From positions 1,612,001-1,676,000 of the forward strand of contig NZ_CP120733.1 of the NCBI RefSeq assembly GCF_029542625.1: a DNA stretch of 64,000 nt, written 5' to 3'. Positions 17,485-24,908 of this stretch are shown in pieces (positions within the stretch are counted from its first letter, which is position 1; each line of letters starts with the position of its first letter). Below the pieces are notes generated by a model. The model was not told where the DNA came from and did no database searches. It saw nothing but the letters and a program-made list of their open reading frames with translations. Source of the DNA: Tepidibacter hydrothermalis. Its GTDB lineage: Bacteria > Bacillota > Clostridia > Peptostreptococcales > Peptostreptococcaceae. The position numbers and the translations under genes are program-made.

Positions 17485-18825
17485 CTAGTTGGTTATTTTA
17501 CAGTCTAATAGCTTAGTCTTTTTTACTTTAGTATAAAAGTAAAGTGTAATTATAACGCAAAGATACTCTGATAATGGAATTGTTAACCATACACCACTTA
17601 AACCAATAATAGACGGTAAAGTTAAAATAATAATTGACTTAAATACAATAGATCTGCTAAACGAAATAACTGCTGAATATTTACCATTATTTAATGATGT
17701 AAAAAAAACAGATCCAAGAATGTTAAAGCCACTAATAAAAAATGTAAAGCTAAAAATAGTAAAAGCTTGTGCAGTCATTTCAATAAGTTCTACATTTTCT
17801 GTATTGAATAAAGAAATAAGTTGAAATTTAAAAATATTACATATAGTAAAAGCTAAGATACTAATAGAACTTATAATTATACAAGACATTTTTAAAAGCT
17901 TGTTAATATTATCAAGTTGATTTGCACCAAAATTATAGCTAAGTAATGGTTGTATACCCATAGAAATCCCAATAAAAATAGAAGATAATAAAAAGTTAAC
18001 ATATAAAATAATAGATATACTAGAGACACCTATTTCTCCAACTGAATTCAAAAGTACTGTATTAAATAAAAATGTTGTAATACCAGCAGATAAACTAGAT
18101 ACCATTTCAGATGAACCGTTAATCATGGAGTTCTTTAAAAAATCAAAATCAATTTGAGTAAAAGTAAACTGTATTTGAGAGTGATTGAAAGCAAAATAAA
18201 CAATGCCAAACAAACCATTAATGAAAGCACCAAAAATTGTACCGAGTGCAGCTCCTTTAATTCCCATATTGAGATGATAAATGAACAAATAATCTAAAAT
18301 AATGTTTGTAACGCCACCAACAACCGTAGCAAATAAAGAAAGATTAAATTTCCCTTCTAATCTTAAAAAAATTTCTGTAAAAATTTTAATAACAAATCCA
18401 ACAGATCCTATAAACAATATGAATAGATAATCCATTGCATAAGGCAATAGATCTTCTTTTGCTCCTAAGAGTTCAGCAATAGACTTACTAAAAAATAAGC
18501 CAATTACAAGATAAAATAATGTTATAAAAGCAAGTGCATAAATCATGTTGCTAAAGTTTTTATTGGCTTTTTCAATTTCTTTTGCACCAAGATTAATACC
18601 AATAATTGCTGATGCACCAATAACAATCATAAAAATACTTCCAAAAATAAAGTTAAAAGCAGGAAGTGTTACATTAAGAGCTGCAAGAGCAGTACTTCCT
18701 AATTTTCTAGATACAAAAATACCATCGGTCATTGTATATATAGAAATAAAAACCATAGAAAATATTGTAGGTAATACGAACTTTAGATAATTTTTAAAGT
18801 TAATGTTTTCAAAATCTTTATTCAT
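17485..18825 (-). CDS. MATE family multidrug exporter
   Basis: A 446-aa polytopic membrane protein with about 12 hydrophobic helices and the two-fold MATE layout; typical parts are FVLPTIFSMVFISIYTMTDGIFVSRKLG, the LSLFATVVGGVTNIILDYLFIYHLNMGIKGAALGT loop and QPLLSYNFGA. It exports cationic drugs or toxins in exchange for Na+ or H+ (family knowledge). The ATG at 18825 is 6 bases after AAGGAGG. Its promoter at 18862-18892 has the 19-bp spacer recognised by MerR activators and faces the divergent merR gene at 18987. Confidence 0.92.
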   Translation of the reverse strand: MNKDFENINFKNYLKFVLPTIFSMVFISIYTMTDGIFVSRKLGSTALAALNVTLPAFNFIFGSIFMIVIGASAIIGINLGAKEIEKANKNFSNMIYALAFITLFYLVIGLFFSKSIAELLGAKEDLLPYAMDYLFILFIGSVGFVIKIFTEIFLRLEGKFNLSLFATVVGGVTNIILDYLFIYHLNMGIKGAALGTIFGAFINGLFGIVYFAFNHSQIQFTFTQIDFDFLKNSMINGSSEMVSSLSAGITTFLFNTVLLNSVGEIGVSSISIILYVNFLLSSIFIGISMGIQPLLSYNFGANQLDNINKLLKMSCIIISSISILAFTICNIFKFQLISLFNTENVELIEMTAQAFTIFSFTFFISGFNILGSVFFTSLNNGKYSAVISFSRSIVFKSIIILTLPSIIGLSGVWLTIPLSEYLCVIITLYFYTKVKKTKLLDCKITN

Positions 18826-18861
18826 ATGCGGCCTCCTTATATACTTCAATTGATAAGTAGT

Positions 18862-18892
18862 ATTATAAACCCTATAGTAACTATAAGGTCAA
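18862..18892 (-). promoter_or_regulatory. MerR-type promoter of the MATE gene (19-bp spacer)
   Basis: Minus strand: TTGACC, 19 bases, TATAAT. The overlong spacer holds the dyad CCTTATAGTTACTATAGG, the hallmark of promoters that MerR-family proteins untwist to activate. Confidence 0.88.
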
Positions 18893-18986
18893 TATGATAT
18901 ATTAAATTTATGATATAAAAATAGATGAATAGTAGTATTCATATTAAAGTGATATATGAAGTTAAATATAATTGGGGAGAGATATT

Positions 18987-19814
18987 ATGAAGAAAAAGTA
19001 TAGAATAGGAGAAATGGCTAAGATAAAAAATATTGATGCTCAAACTTTAAGATATTACGATAAAATGGGCGTATTATCTCCAAAACTAGTTGATAATCAA
19101 AATAGATATAGATATTATTCAGAAGAACAATTTATAGAAGTTGATCGAATAAAGTTTTACAAATTGTTAGGACTATCTTTAGAAGAAGTAAAAAAATTTA
19201 AAGAAATTAATAACGTTGATGAAGCGTTAAAAACACTTGAATTGCAGAAAGAGCAGTTTGAAAATAAAATAACAAAAATGCAAGCTGTTGCAAAAAATCT
19301 TGGATCTATTATTAAGACAATCGAAGAGACAAGAAAGAAATATGAAAAAAGTGAGAGTTTAATAGAGATTAAGAATTGTGGTTCAATTTATGGTGTTGTT
19401 GGAGAGTGTAAAACAGTCAATGATTGGTATGAATTTGAGGGTAAATTACTTGAGTTAACAGAGCGCTATCCTAACTATTCAGAGGTTGGGCATAATCATG
19501 GTATTTCATTTGTTTACAATAAAAAGTGTTTATATTGCACTAAAAATGAATATATGGAAAAGATAGTAATGCCTATTGATAAGCAATTTATTAATGATTT
19601 AAATGTTCAGGAATATTCACTTGGAAAGTGTATTGTAGCTTATCATAAAGGAGAGCATTATAATATTAAAAATACTTTTTCAAGAATAAAAGAATATATT
19701 AATAAAAAACAATTAAATATAAGAGGAGATATTATTAAAACATCAATTATTAGTAGCTTTATAGTGAATAATGAAAATGAATATTTGATGGAAATAAAAG
19801 TTCCTATAATATAA
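18987..19814 (+). CDS. MerR family activator with GyrI-like ligand domain
   Basis: A 275-aa BmrR-type protein: N-terminal winged helix (YRIGEMAKIKNIDAQTLRYYDKMGVLSP, RYRYYSEEQ), a coiled-coil dimer helix at about 85-125 and a C-terminal GyrI-like effector domain ending in KCIVAYHKGEHY and YLMEIKVPI. ATG 18987 is 6 bases after GGGGAGA. It is divergent from the MATE exporter, whose promoter has the 19-bp spacer; I infer that it senses a drug and turns on export. Confidence 0.92.
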   Translation: MKKKYRIGEMAKIKNIDAQTLRYYDKMGVLSPKLVDNQNRYRYYSEEQFIEVDRIKFYKLLGLSLEEVKKFKEINNVDEALKTLELQKEQFENKITKMQAVAKNLGSIIKTIEETRKKYEKSESLIEIKNCGSIYGVVGECKTVNDWYEFEGKLLELTERYPNYSEVGHNHGISFVYNKKCLYCTKNEYMEKIVMPIDKQFINDLNVQEYSLGKCIVAYHKGEHYNIKNTFSRIKEYINKKQLNIRGDIIKTSIISSFIVNNENEYLMEIKVPII

Positions 19815-19898
19815 ACAACTATTTAAGCTATTGCATATAAAAATTATGGTGAAATGTTGATTAATCAAGCAAAAAGGGTATTATAATACTAGAATTAA

Positions 19899-19973
19899 GA
19901 ATGCAGCAACTCCATATGCTTGATAAACAACGTGGTAGTTTGAACCTAAATTTTTAATACCAAAGAATTATCA
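19899..19973 (-). pseudogene. fragment duplicated from the OFA-type MFS gene
   Basis: About 70 bases match 51747-51814 inside the MFS transporter gene, with roughly eight differences. On the minus strand it encodes the region around the residues KNLG and VVYQAYGVAA. No further MFS sequence flanks it. It is the only recognisable content of the 19815-20017 gap. Confidence 0.8.
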
Positions 19974-20017
19974 ATTACTTCGTAAACGTCAAAGGTTTTC
20001 TGCAACAGAGCTGAAAT

Positions 20018-20068
20018 AAAAAAGACGGCGGTAATATTTAAACTAATATTATCGTCGTCTTTTTTATG
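20018..20068 (+). terminator. long terminator hairpin
   Basis: AAAAAAGACGGCGGTAATATT pairs with AATATTATCGTCGTCTTTTTT through two G-T wobbles; 5-base loop and T-run. With A- and T-runs on both sides it can end transcripts from both directions. Confidence 0.8.
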
Positions 20069-20213
20069 TTTCATGTACTTATTTTATACTATATCAATTT
20101 AGTATCATTGCAATATATTTTCTTCTAAAATCCTTGTGTATTATATAAAGCATTGGGTGATAAATAATTTTTGATCCTTTAATAAACATATAAAAGGAAT
20201 TTATAACTCATTA

Positions 20214-20744
20214 TTATTCATTGAAGAATTTAGATGAATATTCTACAATACCTTTAATTTCATTTAATGCATTTTCTTTTAGTTCTAAAACCATAAAATT
20301 CTCATCGGGTACTTCAAACGGTGCTTTTATACCGTAATTACTAGCTTTGACATAACCAAATCTAGGATAATATTTTTCATGTCCTAAAACTACCACTATT
20401 TCATAACCAAGATTTTTAGCAATTTTATGCCCTTTGATTATAAGATTAGAACCTATTCCTCCTGATTGGTATTTAGGATCAACTGAAACAGGAGCAAGAG
20501 ATAACCCTATTTTTTTCCCTATTTTAATCTCTGTAAAAAGAATATGGCCAACTATTTTTCCTTCAAGTTCTGCCACCAAAGAAAGTTTTGGTACAAATTC
20601 CTTTGCGTATCTAAGTCTTTCTATAAGGTTATGTTCATCACTATCTGTATGCTCAGCATTTTCAAAAGCTTTTTTCGCTACATTATAAACTTGTTTGTGG
20701 TCGTCTTTTTGTTCTTGTCTAATTGTTAATTTACTTATATTCAT
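20214..20744 (-). CDS. GNAT family N-acetyltransferase (YhbS-like)
   Basis: A 176-aa GNAT protein of the YhbS group: LSLVAELEGKIVGHILFTEI (beta-2/3), LAPVSVDPKYQSGGIGSNLI with the acetyl-CoA loop QxGGIG, and VVLGHEKYYPRFGY, the group's C-terminal signature. AGGAGG lies 8 bases before the ATG. It is a single gene; a 10-bp hairpin (20786-20821) sits in its upstream region but has no T-run. Substrate unknown. Confidence 0.9.
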   Translation of the reverse strand: MNISKLTIRQEQKDDHKQVYNVAKKAFENAEHTDSDEHNLIERLRYAKEFVPKLSLVAELEGKIVGHILFTEIKIGKKIGLSLAPVSVDPKYQSGGIGSNLIIKGHKIAKNLGYEIVVVLGHEKYYPRFGYVKASNYGIKAPFEVPDENFMVLELKENALNEIKGIVEYSSKFFNE

Positions 20745-20889
20745 TTTTTTCCTCCTGATTATTGTATTTAATAACTACTAATATAGCAGAAGGCTATTAT
20801 CATTTACTTTGAGCCTTCTGCCTTTATACCAGCTCAAAAGTATAATGCTTTTTCATAAAAAACTTCCTTTCTATCTTAATAATTTTTGA

Positions 20890-20929
20890 TTTTAGCATAT
20901 ATCTGACATTATAGCAATAGATTCATTTC
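20890..20929. repeat. 40-base dispersed repeat, copy 1
   Basis: TTTTAGCATATA followed by CAATAGATTCATTT recurs at 39622-39660 with about four differences over 39 bases. Both copies are intergenic, upstream of a plus-strand gene. The remaining 20745-21045 gap holds only the hairpin at 20786-20821. Confidence 0.6.
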
Positions 20930-21045
20930 TTTTCAATCGTTTGACTAAACTAAACTTGTTTAACTAGTAATTGTATATGTAACATTGATGTAACGTAGGA
21001 CAAATATACTGTGTTTATCAAACTATTAAATATGGAGGTTTAGTA

Positions 21046-23439
21046 ATGAATTATCAAAAGTTAATCAGTTTTATTCTTGTACTCACTCTCTTAACGGGAT
21101 GTGGTACAATTAGGAGTAATGAGAAGGGAGAGCTAAAAAATAGAAAAAATATTCAAGTAGAAAAAGATAAGAAAGAGGAATTACCTACAGTACTTATAGA
21201 TGGAAAAAAAATCGATTTAAATAATAGTATGATGTCAATTTCTATAGATGCAAAAACTTTAGAAGTCATCAATACAGATAAAAATGGAAATGAAGTTTGT
21301 TTATCAGACCCATTGGGGAACTTTAATATTGATGAAATAAAAACCACTAAAGAAGGAGTTAAATATCATATAATAGATGAGGATGTAGAAGTAAAAGTAT
21401 CTTTAAAAGGTGATAGATTAAATATTCATTTTTCTACTGAAAAAGAAATGAGCTTCACATGGCCAAAAGTAGGATCTACTAAGGGGTTCGATTCATATAT
21501 TATTCCTTATAACGAAGGAAAGTATATACCTAAAAAAGATCAAACATTTATTAAGTTTTTAACTCAATATGATAGTTGGGATACCATAGAGTTCTTATCG
21601 ATGCCTTTTATAGGTTTACGTAATGATTTAAATACGTACACGTATATTATGGAAAATGGTTATAATGATGAGATTGAATTTAAAGATGTTAATGAAAATT
21701 TAGGATTTAGTATTAATCATCAATTTACAAGTAACCATGATGTGAAGGAGTTCTCATATCAAATAATTATTGGTGAAAATGATTACATTATGCCAGCAAA
21801 AGTATTTAGGGATTATTTAATTGAGACAAATCAGTTTGTATCACTAGAAGAAAAAGCAAAAAAAGCAAAAAATTTAGATAAGTTATATGGAGCAGCACAA
21901 ATTTATCTATGGAGCAGTGGAGTACTAGATAGAAGAGATATTGGGAATTGGTTAGGATTTGTAAAGAAAATCAATAATAATAAAAATAATGAATCAATAT
22001 CAAAGAGGATAGTAGATTTATTACCTGAAGAATCAGAAGTTAAAAAACTTATCCAAAGCTATATCAACGATGGCTACGTGGATCAATATGGTAGAAAAAC
22101 AATAATTAGAGATATAAATCAAGTTCTAAAAAGAAAAGATTTTTATAAAGAATCCGCTTTTAGAGGACAGAAGAAGAGTGAAGAAGTTAAAGCACTATTA
22201 AATAAGGGAATTAATAATTTAAATGATACTGAGATTTATGAATTGAATTTACGTTTATTTTATGAAGGATTTGAAAAGTTTTTCGAAGTTAAAATTGAGG
22301 ATGTGGGTAATGCTTTTTCAACTAAAATGTTAGATGAACTACAAAAACTTGGTATAAAAAAAGCTTGGTTAGGCGGAGACAACATGGGTCAAAACTGGCA
22401 GCTTAATAAATATGCTGCAAAAAAGGCACTAGAACAGGGGTATTTAATAGGGTCATATGACTCTTATCATAGTATGCATGAACCAGGACAGGTGCAGTGG
22501 GATACAGCAGGATTTGATAAAAAACTATGGGAAACAGGAGGGATAATGAGAAAGAATGGTAGTTATGTTGGTGGATATAAACAGGTAGGTAGAAAAGTAA
22601 GTCCTCTTCTGGCTATGCCATATGTAAAAGAGAGAATGGGAAAAATCATGGATAGTATAAAGCTTGATTCTTGGTTTGTTGATTGTGATGCAGCAGGAGA
22701 ATTATATGAAGATTATAATCCACTACATCCTGCAAGTGAGGAAGATGATGCAAATGCGAGAAAAGAAAGATTACAGTGGATGATAGATAAATATGGTTTA
22801 GTTGTAGGGTCAGAAGGAGGACACTGGTACTTATCTGATACAATTCATTTTGCACAAGGTATGATGACACCTGTTATTGCATGGAACGATAAAGATATGA
22901 GACAGAACCGAGACTCTAAATACTATTTAGGTAAATATTGGCCTTCAGAAGGTCCACAAACATTTGTAAAACAGGTTCCATTAAAAGAGGAATATGGATA
23001 TATATACTTTAACCCTAAGTTCAGATTACCTCTTTATCAAACTGTATATCATGATTCAATAGTTACGACTTCTCACTGGGGAAGCTCAAGTTTAAAATTT
23101 ACTAATCAAATTGTTACAAATGCACTTACTGAACTATTATATAATGTTCAACCGTTATATAATCTTAATTTAGAGGAATTAGAAAAGCATGGCGAGTTTA
23201 TATCAAAGCAGTATAATGTGTTTTCAAAAATGCATGAAATTACAGTTACTAAAGCTTTAAGCCAATATGAAATACTGTCTAAAGATAGATTGGTACAGAA
23301 GACTAAGTTTGGTGATAAAGTTGAAGTAATAGCTAACTATAAAACAGAAAGCTTTGAATATGAAGGACGTAAAATTCCTGCTAAAAGTGTGGAAATTTAT
23401 ATGATTGAAGATGGAGTAAGAGAGATTTATACACCATAA
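21046..23439 (+). CDS. lipid-anchored glycoside hydrolase, GH101-like barrel
   Basis: A 797-aa lipoprotein: lipobox LTGC with Cys19 after a hydrophobic signal, a charged linker, a beta-rich N-terminal domain (about 50-270) and a large catalytic barrel. Likely active-site strands are DSWFVDCDAAGELYEDY (about 545-560) and VVGSEGGHWY (about 587), plus TPVIAWNDKDM. The pattern resembles the endo-alpha-N-acetylgalactosaminidase (GH101-like) barrel, but the whole-family assignment is by memory of motifs. It acts outside the membrane on an unknown glycan. No transporter or other sugar gene is adjacent. RBS GGAGG before the ATG. Confidence 0.75.
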   Translation: MNYQKLISFILVLTLLTGCGTIRSNEKGELKNRKNIQVEKDKKEELPTVLIDGKKIDLNNSMMSISIDAKTLEVINTDKNGNEVCLSDPLGNFNIDEIKTTKEGVKYHIIDEDVEVKVSLKGDRLNIHFSTEKEMSFTWPKVGSTKGFDSYIIPYNEGKYIPKKDQTFIKFLTQYDSWDTIEFLSMPFIGLRNDLNTYTYIMENGYNDEIEFKDVNENLGFSINHQFTSNHDVKEFSYQIIIGENDYIMPAKVFRDYLIETNQFVSLEEKAKKAKNLDKLYGAAQIYLWSSGVLDRRDIGNWLGFVKKINNNKNNESISKRIVDLLPEESEVKKLIQSYINDGYVDQYGRKTIIRDINQVLKRKDFYKESAFRGQKKSEEVKALLNKGINNLNDTEIYELNLRLFYEGFEKFFEVKIEDVGNAFSTKMLDELQKLGIKKAWLGGDNMGQNWQLNKYAAKKALEQGYLIGSYDSYHSMHEPGQVQWDTAGFDKKLWETGGIMRKNGSYVGGYKQVGRKVSPLLAMPYVKERMGKIMDSIKLDSWFVDCDAAGELYEDYNPLHPASEEDDANARKERLQWMIDKYGLVVGSEGGHWYLSDTIHFAQGMMTPVIAWNDKDMRQNRDSKYYLGKYWPSEGPQTFVKQVPLKEEYGYIYFNPKFRLPLYQTVYHDSIVTTSHWGSSSLKFTNQIVTNALTELLYNVQPLYNLNLEELEKHGEFISKQYNVFSKMHEITVTKALSQYEILSKDRLVQKTKFGDKVEVIANYKTESFEYEGRKIPAKSVEIYMIEDGVREIYTP

Positions 23440-23463
23440 TAAAATTTAAATAAGTAGAAAAAA

Positions 23464-23501
23464 ACACATGAGTACAATATTTTTATATTGTGCTCATGTG
23501 T
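23464..23501 (+). terminator. hairpin terminator-like structure after the glycosidase gene
   Basis: 17-bp stem with one mismatch (ACACATGAGTACAATAT / ATATTGTGCTCATGTGT), 4-base loop; the tail TATTTATATT is only weakly T-rich. Confidence 0.65.
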
Positions 23502-23558
23502 ATTTATATTGAGTATTACTATGTAAAAATTAATAAGTAATAAATGGAGAATATAAAA

Positions 23559-23761
23559 ATGAAGATATTAATAGCTGAGGATAATAGAATTGCTGTTCAA
23601 GCATATTCAATCCGTTCTATGTAATGGATTCATCAAGAAATAAATAGATTAGTGGAAATGGTCTTGGACTTGCAATTGTGAGAGCAATTTTAGATAAGCA
23701 TAATGGAAGATATCAAATATACATTAAGAATAAAAAATTTGTTTTTGATATGCTTATCTAA
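23559..23761 (+). pseudogene. collapsed two-component system (response regulator start + kinase end)
   Basis: From 23559 (RBS GGAG upstream) the frame reads MKILIAEDNRIAVQAYSI, the first strand and acidic pocket of a response regulator, then stops at 23622. From 23648 a frame reads ISGNGLGLAIVRAILDKHNG, the G2 box of a histidine kinase, to a stop at 23759. Everything between is missing, so an internal deletion fused the two ends. The stretch to 24004 adds only a short frame ending LNQLLNGFEEPYREGK near 23935, unidentified, and an inverted repeat GAGCGTCTTA / TAAGACGCTC (23957-23982) with a T-run. Confidence 0.7.
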
Positions 23762-24004
23762 TTAATAGTTAACAAAAATGATTATCTTCATTATAATTTA
23801 ATCTTTTAATGCTTGCATCAAATCTATGGCAGCATTATATAATTACAATCGATAATGAAAAATTGAACCAGCTTTTAAATGGGTTTGAAGAACCTTATAG
23901 GGAAGGAAAAATGGTTGTTGAACAAGAAGTGAAATAATAGTCAAATAGTTGATTAAAGAGCGTCTTATTGTAAGACGCTCTTTTAGCATGAAAAATAGTT
24001 TGAT

Positions 24005-24829
24005 CTATTCAATTTCAACAGGTATGAGTAGTTCACTTTTATAATCATCTTCTGAAGTGGTCGCCCACAAATCAACAAGTGGCACTAAGAATGCATCTCC
24101 AGTGATTGTGTAATGATGTAGATTAATATAATTAAGTAATTTATGGAATGATGTATGCGCCATATTATAAGGGCCTTTGTGGATGCAACGTACATAATAA
24201 CTGCCTGGGAGCTTTAAGATATCTCCTATATCAATATGTTGACTTAAATAGTCAAAAACATATTTATAACGGTTAAAATCACTATTATAAAGCTGTTCTA
24301 TATCAATACAAAGTCCATATTTACTTGTTATAGATCCATAACTAGTTATTGAAGCATCTAAAGTTTCTTTTAAACGGTTAGTTGCATCCTCATAAGGGTT
24401 TTTACTATTATAATTGAGGTCAACTTTACAGACGCTAATTTCAGGATAATAGTTTAATCGAATATCATTATAGAATTCAATTTTCTCATATTCACTAAGT
24501 AAACTAGTTCGCTTTTCTAGAATTATTTGTAATTTTTTAAGTTCTTGTATCTTTTGGTTGATTTTATAATTTTGGCGATTTAGTAGATGGATACTCTCCT
24601 CGTGGGAAGGTCTATCTAAAAATGATTTGATGTCACTTAGATGCAGACCACTTTCTTTTAATGTAAGAATCAACTCTAATTTCTCTAAATCTTTATAGGT
24701 ATAATATCTATATCCATTTTCATGATTGTATGAAGGGTTAAGCAAATTAATATTGTCATAATAAATCAATGTAGCTCTTGAAATATTATATTTTTTTGCA
24801 GCTTCACTGATAAGAAATTTAGTGATCAT
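24005..24829 (-). CDS. MerR family activator with GyrI-like ligand domain
   Basis: A 274-aa protein: winged helix at residues about 5-50 (LISEAAKKYNISRATLIYYDNINLLNPS, RYYTYKDLEKL), coiled coil near 85-115, then a GyrI-like effector domain with SYYVRCIHKGPYNMAHTSFHKLLNYI. The HTH lacks the usual LRYYD (LIYYD here). It is divergent from the UvrA2-like gene, whose promoter has a 19-bp spacer with a central dyad, so this is its likely activator, sensing an antibiotic or similar compound. Confidence 0.9.
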   Translation of the reverse strand: MITKFLISEAAKKYNISRATLIYYDNINLLNPSYNHENGYRYYTYKDLEKLELILTLKESGLHLSDIKSFLDRPSHEESIHLLNRQNYKINQKIQELKKLQIILEKRTSLLSEYEKIEFYNDIRLNYYPEISVCKVDLNYNSKNPYEDATNRLKETLDASITSYGSITSKYGLCIDIEQLYNSDFNRYKYVFDYLSQHIDIGDILKLPGSYYVRCIHKGPYNMAHTSFHKLLNYINLHHYTITGDAFLVPLVDLWATTSEDDYKSELLIPVEIE

Positions 24830-24840
24830 AAAAACACCTC

Positions 24841-24871
24841 TTGACTGTAAAGTTACTTTATAGTTTATAGT
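24841..24871 (+). promoter_or_regulatory. MerR-type promoter of the UvrA2-like gene (19-bp spacer)
   Basis: TTGACT, 19 bases, TATAGT. The spacer region contains the perfect dyad TAAAGT-T-ACTTTA. Same design as the promoter at 18862. Confidence 0.85.
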
Positions 24872-24908
24872 GATATTATAATATTTATAATAAAGGAGTG
24901 CAAACTAA

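Noticed and set aside
20786-20821. GCAGAAGGCT hairpin as a terminator or riboswitch
   Set aside because: No T-run on either strand and no known aptamer pattern; kept only as a note.
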